From: Pycnopodia helianthoides
Lineage: Eukaryota; Echinodermata; Asteroidea; Forcipulatida; Asteriidae
Direction of reading: 5' to 3'
Assembly: GCA_032158295.1 (NCBI GenBank)
Contig: CM063257.1
Span: 1,798,001-1,862,000, forward strand
DNA length: 64,000 nucleotides
Below are positions 14,301-27,300 of this stretch, piece by piece (position 1 is the first letter of the stretch; the number at the start of each line of letters is the position of its first letter). The notes beneath the pieces are model-generated. The model saw nothing but the letters and a program-made list of their open reading frames with translations. It did not search any database and was not told the DNA's origin. A program made the translations under genes and the position numbers.

Positions 14301-17300
14301 CTTGGCGGGGACGCTGGCGCTCTCCAGCCGCGCCTTCTCACCTTGGGTCCTTGGCGAAGACGTCTCAATGTAGACGTAGTAACCTGGTCTGGATGGACGG
14401 AAGAGGAGAGGGTTCAAGACCAATCTAAAGAGCTTTCTGCTCATCAGTAAATAATTTACAGATCCTTGTCATTTGATTTCACCTTGTGATTATATTGTGC
14501 TAGATTGTACTTATAAGCATCCAATATTTGTATACTACTTTGGGTTTGGGTTGGCACCGTGTAATGTTTGTCTATCAGACTATGGAGGTATTTGCTGTGA
14601 AATCTCAGTGAAGTGCATGATTTGGCTGGAATTCAAGGAATTATTTCTCTTTCACCATGCTTTAAGGGAATTGCAATTTCCTTAAATCACCTTGAAAAAA
14701 GAGTCTCCAGACCAATTGCTGGCCTCCATGAAATTCTGCTCTACCAGCCAGGCTCCCAGTGGATGATACCCATGCCTACATCCTTACAGACTGTGAAAGG
14801 GGGTAACCCTGTTTCAGCCCCAGGAGTAGGTGGCAACGTGCCTCTTGTGTCAGTTGATATGGGTCAACAGCCCAAATCAGTTAAGTGTAGCCCTCACCTT
14901 GAAGTGGCCGTCCGGCCTTGTGAGTTAGGCAATATCTCATTTAAACAAAATAAAAAATAAAAACCTATGACCCTACCAACTTGTGACAAAATTATGCATT
15001 TCCTACTCACTTGTTCCAGTGGTGTGGTCAAGACTAGGTCCCGTGTCCAGGGAAGGTGTTGCCTGGGCTCTCGTCCACTCAAAATCGTCGTCTTGGGCTT
15101 GGGTGTACGAACAAAGATCCGCCTCAAAGTCACAGTCAAATTGAGAGATCCCTGAGGGTTAAGAAGAAAAAATAATAGACAAATCTAAGAGGATGACCTA
15201 ATGACACAAAGTAGTATAATCATTAAAGGAATCCCTAAAAGGATAATCCCTAAAAGGATAATCCCTAAAAGGATAATCCCTAAAAGGATAATCCCTAAAA
15301 GGATAATCCCTAAAAGGATAATCCTTAACCAATAAGGTCTAGTGCACCATATTCAAGTTCTGTCATTCACAGAGTGAGGGTTTCAATTTTGGCCTGGCTG
15401 GTCCCGATAATTGTGTCCCTGAGCAAGATCCTTTAACTGAATTGCTTTGTCCTTCGGATGGGAAGTCAAGCCGGTAGGTCCCATGCACTAGGGTAGGTAG
15501 TGCACGTAAAAGAACCCCAGAACACTTATCGTGGAAGAGTAGGGATTTCTAAGGAAGCGTCTCCAAAGTCGGAGAAGGTAGGAACGTTCTAATTGGATCG
15601 GATAAGTATTCCAATGCTTGCTCATGCACTACTCTGTCGGACATTCAAAATACTAATGGGCAAATTCACTCGTGTAGGATTGCTCCTGTACTTTGGCACT
15701 ATACAATTGTTGCCTGCGGTGACATGGTCCATGGTGTTTTGTACACCCGAGGGGGCAAATGGCACCCTCGGCTTTCGCCTCGGGTGCCATTTGCCCGAGG
15801 GTGTACAAAACCCATGGACCATGTCACATCAGGCAACATTTGTTTTGTTATACCTCTGTTTTGAATTCCTAGTAACATTTTCCTCATCTGAATGACTCCA
15901 ATTTCATCGAAACGATGATAATCTCGATCCTTTGCTCTACAGAAAGTTGTACGACGCGCGCGTGAGAGAGGAGAGTGGTACATGGATATTTGTTGCCCGC
16001 TCATGTGATCGTTCTGCGCCAATGAAAATACAGCGTTCAAGACAGAGGTATAACAAAATGACGTGGTCAAGCGGAACATTCTGACAGTCCAAGGGAACAT
16101 GTGTCTGCTCCTAGAACGTGCCCATCTTTTGAGAACCTCCCAAAGGCTTTCCGAGTTACAGTGATTAACTTCGCTTTCGAGACATCCTCGGTTACACCAC
16201 AAGAAATAAACAGTTACAAGAAGGTAAAATTACCTTTGCAGGCAGTGGTGTCAATGATCACGTCGTCAACGGCAACAGTAGCGTTGGTATTTTGTCCTTC
16301 AACGACCTCCATAACGACCTGGTGCTCAATGGCGCTATTGATGGCCACCACAATCTCGTGCCATATACTTCCCTGGTCCCCTGATATGGTGAACTGTTTG
16401 CTTTGAGATGCAGAGCTCGGATCTTGTATGTAAATGTTCAGGTCACCAGCACCTAGCGAAGGAAGACAAAAATTACGCAAAAGTTTAGGCAAACAATCAG
16501 GAGGAATGTCAAAGTGGAAACCAAAGTGTAATCAATCGTTTAACAGTAGCCATCTTTTAACCCTCTTGCTGTCTGACCATTCAATACCATTCAAGTGGTT
16601 TTGAATGATAGATAAACTGTGCCAGCCTGCAATATGATACCATGAGGGAATGCATCTACACAGTACACAGTTAGTTCTGTGCACAGTTGTGCCACCGTAC
16701 ACAACCTTGGCAGTCGAATGGTTTCAAATGGTTGGTCAACTCACTTGGAAATGTTGCCAAGAGTCACTGACAGTAGGAGGGTTAATAAACAGATTCCATC
16801 CCAAAGACCTGTGCCTTATTATACACTTACTCAGGGACCCATAACCTTACAAGCTTTGCTTCTTTATGGGTCCCTCCACAGTTTCATGAACTTACAGTAC
16901 GAGCTTATTCTTTATTTAACTAGGGCCCTTTTCGAATCCACGGCTTCGGCTCCGGATTGGGCTTAAGGCCCAATTTTCTTGTCTGAAACCCTGACCACAA
17001 AGCATGCGTAAGTTAAAATAATTGAGGGAGCCTAGCTAGCCTGAGCCGATTTTTGAGCCGAAGCCGTGAATTCGAAAAGGGCCTATGTCTTATCAAACAA
17101 CTATTTAACTCTTAACTTCCGACTTACATTGTCTTTGATTTGATTTTGATTTTGATTTTGATACTGTGGAAATAAAATGATTGAACTGATATATGTACAT
17201 TGGTGCAGAAGCCCCAAAATGCCATCTGGAAATAGTGATACACCCGCTCCCAACCTCGTCCCCAGGGTGTATCGAGCAGTACGAGGTTGACCGCTCTCTC

Positions 17301-20300
17301 ACCCTGGTATTGGATCATTTGCATATCCAAAAATTTTGGATACGTATGCAAATTAGATATAGTCTGGCTGCTTTTCGAAATTCACATCTTCGTCATGGTC
17401 TCGTGGTCCGGTACAGATTTAATAGCCTGTTTGTACATTGGTTGCCGGCCGGCGTTTTGACAAAGGTCAACATTTGGTTTTGTCCAATCACGGTCCGAGT
17501 AAGGAGTTTCCCTCCCAGGGTTTACTATTGTAAACATGGTTGGAAATCAAGTAAACCATGGGGACGAGGTTGAACCGCTCCCTCCTTGCAGAGTTTCAAT
17601 GTCATTATTCATAGCATTTTCTAAAGAAGCAATAAAGACAGTTTTTGGGGGTTTTCTTTTAGGATATATGTACATTGGTGCAGAAGCCCCCAAATGACAT
17701 CTGGAAATAGCGATACACGGCTCCTCCTAGGAGAGTTCCAATGTCATTATTCATAGCATTTTCTAAAGAAGTGATAAAGACAGTTTTGGGCGTTTCTTTA
17801 GGGAGGACTCACCAGTTCCATACATATAGAGCCAGAATGTGAGGCACCCTGAGGTGCCGCGTCTAGATGTTCACTGACCAACCACGCCGTCTTTCCAGTC
17901 GGGAGAAGTGAAGCACTCTCAATCAACATGTAGTATCCTGTCAGGAAACACAAATCATACAGTCAGACTGTCTACAGACAAACTTCTTCTTAAAGGAACA
18001 TAACAGAATTGATAAGAAAAAACTTGTAAAATATACGTTTTGATCACAGATTTACATAAAACTTACACGGTCTAATGATGATGATAGTATAAAACATCCT
18101 TGAAATATTTCCGTCTGAAATGCCATATTTGATGAGAAATGAATAAACTAATTTTCCGATTGGGGTTTATCACTAAGTGAGTGTTTTATTCATTTGTTGA
18201 ATCTATATGATTTCATGCAAAATGTGTAATCGGTTTTTCACTATTTTCTCGTGACCCGGATGGCCAATCGATCTCAAACTTCTACAGGTTTGTCAGTTTA
18301 TGTATATGGTGGATTACATAAAGTGCTTACACTGCCAGCAACTTTTTTGTCCGCAAAAAACCAATTCTGTAATGTTCCTTTAATATTCCTCTAAGTTCCA
18401 AATCCCTCAGCGATGGGACTTTCTCAATAGCTGGCCCCAAACTTTGGAACGGCGTTCCCCTCAGCATCAGGAACTTCCTATTTTCAGGAAGCGTCTTAAA
18501 CACTTCTTATTCACTACACCGTAGCTATTAGTTTTTTATTCTTGTTCAGGGCTTTGATCTCTCTGTAAAAGCGCTATACAAATACCTATTATTATTGTTA
18601 GCCTGAAAATTCATCTGTGTTGGTAATTCGATACAATTATGATTTCTTTAATATCTGACAAATCTGAACAGAAACTTGTTCACTAAGACAACATAAAAAG
18701 GTCTGAAATCAGACAAAAAGTCAGAAATTGATCCTCCCTATACCCCTGGTTTACCTAGTTCAGTCATTGTGGTGTGATCGTGTGGTGGGGCTAGGTTGCT
18801 TGTAGCGTCTTTTCCTCTGGTGTGTACCCAATCAAAGTCATCCAGGCTCAGCTCATTGGTCCAGCCACACGTATCCCCCTCAAAATCACAATGACCTGCA
18901 ATTAAGCAAAACCAATTAGTTAATTTAACAGGAGCAAGGGCAGGAGGAGACTAACTTTCGTGGATCAGCTGAAGAGGGACGCAACACAACAAGAAACAAC
19001 TGAGCTTAGGACGCTGATGCTGGACCGGGATGCGTGGAAGACGACCATCAGAGTTTCCCGAGAAGGCATCGGCTGAAGACAACCTCTCGCTCAACTACTA
19101 ATTAGTTAATCCGTAGTCTTTATATTCTGGGTTTTTTTTTGGGGGGGGGGGGAGTTATCAAAGAAAAATTAACTAGAGAGCAACTTGAACCTGCAGACTC
19201 CGAATTACAATGAGCTACCTAGCCCTATGTTGGTGGTCTCCCTATTTTGTCAATGTCTTTGTTCGGGGGTGCCAGTCAGAAGCCATTCAACCATTCACTG
19301 CCGTGTAGCCATGGATCACACCCAAGTCTATCATACAACCTAGAAAGTGGCAGCAGAGGGGTCACCTTTAGGGGATGTGACTTTTTTTATTCATTTGCTT
19401 TATTTTTTTTCTTTCCATGAGGGTCCCTAAGTACACGGCAATTTAACCCTCCTACTGTTGGTACCTTTTTCAAATGTGTTGATGAACCATTTGAAACCAT
19501 TCACTTTAGTGGTTTTGATTGGTGAAGTAACTGTGTATAGTGTTGGTTCTTTAAATGGGTTTGGAAGTCAGGTAAGCTGACACACGACCTTGTTAGGGTT
19601 CATAATCCAGTTGGTAGAGAGTGCTGGCATGTTAATCCGGAGGTCACAGGTTCAAATCCCACTCTAGTCAATTTTTCTTAAACATAATTTTGGATATGAA
19701 AAGTAAAAAAACAACAACTTGTGTTTGGCGTAGTGATTTCTTTCCTCGCCTTCCACCTCAAGGACCCTGGTTCACATCCCGCCGGGGGGCACTATGTGGA
19801 TTGGGTTTTCAGTCCCGACCTGATTGCCTGGGTTTTCCCGGTAGTACCTCTCTGTGGTTTTCCTCCCACATGGTTTCTTGGCTAGTATAGTGATTATGTT
19901 CGCTTTTCTGAAACGGGGGGGGGGGGGGGGGGGGGGGGGACTTATATTTGGCTGACCTGGTGGGTCACATGGTCCAACACGGAAGTCAATATCATCCAGA
20001 GCAATATGAGATGTTGGACTAGCGCCACGTGTGCCTTCAATAGCAATCTGAAGACAATACAAACACAAAGAATTATACAAAAAAACTGAAAACAAAATCA
20101 TACCGAAATGAAAATCAAACCCCAATATCTAAACGAGAAAGGTTTGCAGTGAAACCATGTACATAAAAATCTCTCTGCAGTGCGGTAGTTCTGAAAAGAA
20201 CCAGTGGTTTGACAACTGGACATTTTGATCAGTATCCTCTGGGCTCAACTTCATAGCGCAGCTTAACGGTAAGCAAATTTTCGTGCTTACTGCAGAAGAA

Positions 20301-21322
20301 ATATTTGCTTATTAGCGTAAGTGTGTTTCACAGGTTAGCAAGAAAATTAGATGGCCAGCTTGTGCGTTCACCATGGATGTACATTGTTGCGTCATTCATT
20401 TTCATACAGTAAGCACTGGAAAGTTAGCATGCCTTTTCCTTCGCTTACGGTTAGCAGCGCTATGAAATGGAAACTTGCACAGTATGACAGTAAGCACAAA
20501 ATCGGCTGTTAAGCAGCGCTATGAAATTGAGCCTTGATCATCTTAAGGAGTCAGAGCATACTGATTGAAGTGCTGAGTTGTTAATACACTGGTTCTTTTC
20601 AGAACAACTGTAACTCATAAAGTCATTTCATGCACTGGTGTTACCACAAACCTCACTAGATTGCAATCCCACCATGCACAGTTTCAAATCTTACACAAAT
20701 CTAACAATTTATCAACATTAAACATAAAGTTGGAAACTTAAAATCAAAAATTCCTGAAGTCAAATTTGAAGAAACATAGTACAAAAGAAACCTACTCTGA
20801 AACCGTTTGGTTTGGGTTGCACAGACGCAGTTCCAAACCGCCACATATTTCCCTGGTCCCCCGTCTTCTTGAATATGCTAACAGTCCCGGTGTTGTCTTC
20901 AGAACTCAGCTGCAGGGTACCGGCTCCCACGCCGTGCATGTGATACCAGAACGTTGCGCATTCCCCTAAGCTCGTTGATGGGAAACGCCCGGTGTACATC
21001 ACTGCTCGCTGATTGTTGTTTCCCTTGGTGGGATCCAGATACATTATGTAACCTAACAACCAATCAAATAATCAATCAATCAATCAGTCAATCAAACAAA
21101 CGCCCGGTGTACATCACTGCTCGCTGATTGTTGCTTCCCATGGTGGGATCCAGATACATTATGTAACCTAATAATCAATCAAATAATCAATCAATCAATC
21201 AATTAATCAATCAACCAAACAATCAATCAAACACCCGGTGTACATCACTGCTCGCTGATTGTTGTTTCCCTTGGTGGGATCCAGATGCATGATATAAACT
21301 GATAATCAATCAATTATTAATC

Positions 21323-21373
<51 letters not shown>

Positions 21374-24300
21374 CAATAATAATAACAAACAATTTTTTCA
21401 AATAAACTCAATTGACTTTTATTTCTATAATGCACAGCCAAGAGATTTTTTTTTAAAGGCTTTGGTCACTTTTGTGACAATACCTAGCTGTAGAACAAAG
21501 GTTCGCTCCCAATGGAGGAACTAAAAGCTAGATTTGGTTCAAATGTGACCTATTCAAATCGCTTTTTTCTTGTACTTCTACCATTAATCCTATGACTTTT
21601 CTCCTGCCCTGTTCAGTGAGTAAATGACTTACGCTGAGTAATACGCAAGTGCCGATCGGTTAAAAAATGACATATAAGTTTACCATCCTTTGTGCCACTC
21701 CACATCTTTGTTTAGTCTTATCTACTTGTTTATGTACTAAAGAATGTACCTCTGCTTCTTATTTTTTTTGCATTGATGTGGAAATAAAATGAATGAATGA
21801 ATGTATAAGTTACCATCCTTTGTGCCGGTGGACTTGTCTGTATGTGGTCCAGTCGCCGTAGGTATCCCTTTGGCTTGGATTCTTGACCAATCAAAATCAT
21901 CTGAGGAAGCCTCCTGGACAAGTCCGCAGGAGTCCTGCTCAAACGTGCATGTTCCTGAAATAATTTTAGAAGACCGAGGTAACATGGTTATGTTTTTAGA
22001 AGATGAGAATGAAAAAGCTAGACCTTCTTGGACGCTAGGTGGCAGCAGACTTACCAGGTAAATCCATAGTTCTCTGAAGTGTGCATATGCACACAGGCCT
22101 ATTAACATGTGAATTTCAACAGGCTGGATTTAGATTACAAACCTTATGCATTGACATTGTCACACCGCCGTCTTAAAGGTAAAACGATGATAAAACAACA
22201 GAAAACACGCAGCCATTAAGGCGCAGCGTGCAGGATGGACCAATGAGCAACCTCGTTTCAACCTCTAGCCGAGGGTGCCCTTTACTCAAACGATGTTATA
22301 CGCATAAACTTGATTGCGTTTTATGATGAAATGTCACTATACTGTGCCAAACCACACACATACAATTTTGCATTGATCTTTGTAGTACTTCAAAGTGGCC
22401 GAGCGGATAAGAGCACCGGATTCAAGCTCTGGTGGTTCTGTTCAGCAGAGTGTGGGTTCGAGTCCCAGTCATGACACTTGTGTCCTTAAGCAAGAAACTT
22501 AACCATTATTGCTTCTGCCCTTCGAATGGGACGTAAAGCCGTTGGTCCCGTGTGTTGTGTAATTCACGTAAAAGAACCCAGTGCACTTATCATAAAGAGA
22601 AGAGGTTCGCCCTAGTGTTCCGGCTGGTTTGATTGGCAGCATATTGCGCCACCCCACCTTGTAAACCATTACATGGTGCTATGTAAAGGAAAAGGTCTCA
22701 AACTTCAAAAAGTAGCTCCACATATATACCTTGCAGGAAAATACTGACTGTTGAAGTGCCTTGAGCGTCACTGAGTGACGGATATGAGCGCTATATAAGA
22801 AGCCACTATTATTATTATTATATTAAAGTAATACTAAATAGAAAAATGTTCTTACTTGTTGCGAGGCAGCTACCCATTGTGTACACAATGTCGTCAACAG
22901 CGATATCACCCTGATACGAACTCCCACGAACGCCATCCATCACAAACTACAACGAGAATTTGTAATTGATTTGTTTTTTAAACAAACTTTTTCTTCTTCT
23001 TGTTTCGTAACTCTTAGGTCAGGCTTACCAGTCTTACCAGGGCCCAATTTCATAGAGCTGCTTAAGCACAAAAAGCAGCTAAGCACAACAAAATTATGCT
23101 TACCAGACTAAGGTCACCAGCCAAACCACCATGTCACATGTACAATTTGTGACTGGTATCACGCTTCTTTCTGCTTAGCAGACAATTGTTAAGCAATATT
23201 TTCTGCTTAAGCAGCTCTATGAAATTGGGCCCAGGCTCCAAACATTTGGGTGTTGAGTCACTATATTCTAATAAATTTCGGACTGACGGATCCAGCCAGA
23301 AAACCAAAGGAGTTTGCCTAACGTCCAAAGACAAATCAAATGTCTGCTCAATAACTCACATTGAATTTGGTTGTCGAGAGGACGTTCACCGACCCCTGAA
23401 ACCACTGGTTCCCCCCCTGGGTGCCGGATCTACTCCACACAGCTTGCTGGACACTACCCACCCTGGTGTACAGGGTCAGGGTACCAACGCCTGTACCGAA
23501 CATGTGATACCAGAATCCAAGACAGTTCTCCGGCGGGGTCGTCGGGTCAATATCTGGGGATACCATACGTGCTATCTCACCCGGGTTGACTCCACTTGCT
23601 TCCATGTATATGTAGTAACCTGTAATCAGAATAGGAGAATGTAGGTTTGTTGTGTCAGTATTCGTAACCGCTAGGGGCAGTCGGATTGGAACTTCTTTCC
23701 CTGCCTTTCACCCCTGTGTGGGCCCCGGTTCGAATCCCGGACCGGAGCCTTGTATGTGGATTGGGTTTTCAGTCCCTTCCTGATTGTGTGGGTTTTTCCT
23801 GCTAAGGTTTTTCCTCCCACATCTAAAAACTGACACTTCTTCATCGTCTTCTCCACACAGGTACCTTCAGGCGTACGGGTCACAGTGCTAGTCGCTTTTT
23901 GAGGGTCCCTTGGTTTCATTACCAGAAAGATATAATAATAATAACTTGACCCCGACGTCTTTCCCTGCAAAAATATTTTGGCCAGTCCGAGATTCCAGCA
24001 TACTTTGGTCCAGTATTGGCCGTGGCTTTCAGCCAAGGTTTGATGTATTCATGGTGAAAACATTTTATAACTTCTTGAAAGAGAACGAAAAGTCCGGGTG
24101 CATTTTACGATAACGACATAACGGTATAGTTCTGCTTTTACACTGCTTTTCTAGCCAGCGAGACTAGATTGATACACAACAATCCAGTACCGGATTGTCG
24201 TGGCCGAGTGGTTAAGAGCATCGGATTCAAGTTCTGGTGGTCGAGTCATCGGGGTGTGGGTTCAAATCCCGGTCGTGACACTTGTGTCCTTGAGCAAGAT

Positions 24301-27300
24301 GCTTTACTACAATTGCTTCTCTTCACCCAGGGGTATAAATGGGTACCTGCGAGGGTAGAGGTTGATATTGTGTATGAAAAAGCCTTCGGCAGCCCAGGGC
24401 TGTATACTCCCCAGGGAGCTGAGAAAGATTACAGGAATGCTATTGGCCCAATGACCAGGGGCACTAATGTAAAGCGCATTGATACGTTATTGTGAAATGC
24501 GCTATATAAGAACTAGTTATTATTATTATTATTATACCTGATCCGGTGGTATGGTCAGCACTTGGTCCAGTCCCAAACGAATCGGTAGGTCCCTTCTTTC
24601 TCAGCCATGTCTGAGTAGCTGAATCGTCGTTACTCCACATGCAAAGAGGATTCTCAAAATCGCAGGAGACGTTGCCAAAGTACAAGTTAGGGTCGGCCGT
24701 ACTGGGGAAGACTAAACAAGGCAGCAAAACAGAGATAACATTGTTTTATAATAAGGTCATATTTTACTTCACAGCGTTGTTTCCAAAAAATGCCCAATTG
24801 TCTAAACGAGGCAAGGTCATGTCACATCAGTTTCAAATAACAAGGATCTATGTGTTTTACCGTAATCTTTGGTGTATAAGCCGCCCGGTCATCGCATTAA
24901 GCCGCCCGATGGTCGCATTAATGCGGTCACTGCTGCGGCTTATACGCCGGGCGGTCCTTTGTGGTGATGCACAGTGACTGGCGGGCGGCACATCAGTCAT
25001 TGTACATCGCCACAAAGTGCGAGTTGCGTTGCATTGAAGTCAAAATGTATTGAAGTTAACACCATCGATCGTTATTGAAGTTGTTATTTAGAATGATCTG
25101 CAAGAACAAGAGTGTTCTTTCATCTAGAATATTTTACAAACGATCTGTCTTTAAAAAAAGTGTATGTCGGTTTTTGTTCTTTAATATTAACACGTGGGAG
25201 ATTAAGCCGCCCGGCGTATAAGCCGCAGACATTTTTCTAAGGGCAATAAGCCGCGGCTTATACACCAAAGATTACGGTAGTTACATAAAACAAACATTGA
25301 ATGGATTTCATACGTGCATTGTTGCAGAACATAATCACTCGGTGATATCTGGACTGTTCCATTTCACATCGGCTTCACCTCGTGAAATGGAACAGTCCAG
25401 ATTACACCTCAAACAATGAAAATATTCATGAAATGAAGAAAAATCCTGAAATCTGAAAAATTCATGAAATCAGGAAAATCCCCAAATCAGGAAAATCCTA
25501 GAAATCAGTTTAAAAAAAAATGATAAAATCACAAACAATCTATGAAAAATCCTGACCAATTACAGACATGTGGTAAAAGGTAAATCAAGAGAACTTACGG
25601 TTACAGGCTCCATCCGCAAAACGTAAATCATCAATTGCTATATCTCCCTTATAGGAAGCCCCAACCACTCCTTCAATAGCAATCTGAAAAGACACAGAAG
25701 AACAAAGATTGAATATTAATAACAATAATAATAGCCATTTATTAGGCACTTTTAAACCCATCAATATGATCAAATATCAGAGCAGGATACCAGTCACAAA
25801 TGGTACATGTGAAAATGGTAGTTTGGCTGGTTACTTTTTCCTGGTAAGCATAAATTTGTTGTGCTTAGCTGCTTTTTGTGCTTAAGCAGCTCTCTGAAAT
25901 TGGGCCCTGGTAAATTAGTTTATAGGTGATATTTCTTCCCAAAAAAGTACTTGTCTGGCAAAGACAAAACAAGATTCTTGTTAGGAGAACATTCAATTGT
26001 CTTGTTTGGTATTTTTTTTCTGATTTATAACCATTTTAGATTAACCCTTTCCTTACCATTGGTGACTTTGGTCGACCAAGCATACACACAAAAAAGCACT
26101 CAATCCTGAGAACAAGGGCCATTTGTAATAAAGCTGTAGTTTTGTCCATGTTCACCCTCCATACCTGAGCTTACCATCGTTGGAAAGAGAACGATCGGAT
26201 CCTTCCAATGATGGCAAAATAAAATAAGGTTGCTATTATGCAATCTCTTCAAATTGGTGTGTTTACAAAAAAAAGGGTTTGAGTTTGCAGATAACACTGA
26301 GGAAACAAAGACCAAGAATTTAGACAATTATTGATAAAAGATTGTTAAACCGACCTGATAGTTTTCCGTTCTCGGCACGGTGAACTGACCGTGCAGCCAT
26401 GTGACATCATCAGGGCTCTGCTCCCCATAGAGGAACCAGTTCAGAGTGGCAACCTCGCCGGCCGTTCCAACGTTGGTGACATAGGACACTTTAAGCTGAC
26501 CGATGTCCGCTCCGTACATGTGGTACCAGAAATCAAAACAGCCATCCCCGGCCGAGGCGCTAGGGTGTCTGACGGCACTGCGGAGGCTGGCCACTTCCCC
26601 TATGGTTGGGGTGCTGGTTTCTATGTACATGTAATAGCCTAAAGGGAAAGTACAGGGAGTTAAAGAGGGGCTCAAAGGTCAAGTTCGGTTTTGTGGCTCA
26701 AAGGTCAAATTCATTTTGTGGCTCAAAGGTCAAATTCACTTTTGTGGCTCAAAGGTCAAATTCAGTTTTGTGATTCACTCATTTTCCCTTAAAAAGGGGC
26801 TCAAAGGTCAAATTCAGTTTTGTGGCTCAAAGGTCAAATTCAGTTTTGTAGCTCAAAGGTCAAATTCAGTTTTGTGGCTCAAAGGTCAAATTCAGTTTTG
26901 TGGCTCAAAGGTCAAATTCAGTTTTGTGGCTCAAAGGTCAAATTCACTTTTGTGATTCACTCATTTTCCCTTAAAGAGGGGCTCAAAGGTCAAATTCAGT
27001 TTTATTATTATTATTACTATACAGCTCACCAGTTTGGCTGCCGGTTGTGTGGTCGACAGAAGGGCCTGTGTAGGATGAGTAGGTACTGCCTTGTAGAGGT
27101 ATCCAATCAAAGTCATCATTACGGTCGTTACTCCACATGCACAGTCCTTCAAAGTCGCAAAAGTCTGCATTCATACAGTGAAGAACAAACAAAAAATACA
27201 TGTAGCATGAATTTGACGAAATGACGTTTAAAATACTAATGTAAGCATTAACCTTGTCTTTACCAAATTCTTTTGAGGTCACGCGCACGTTGTGTATGAA

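Noticed and set aside
15226..15328. Regular repeats suggesting a CRISPR array
   Set aside because: Units are directly adjacent with no unique spacers, and the DNA is eukaryotic.
21670..21715. Second copy of the end of MAM11 exon A (TTTACCATCCTTTGTGCC)
   Set aside because: Only about 20 bases match before the similarity ends; too short to call a duplicated exon.
26716..27224. Open frames with a repeated [18 protein letters not shown] pattern
   Set aside because: Translation of the 26-bp array, not a protein.
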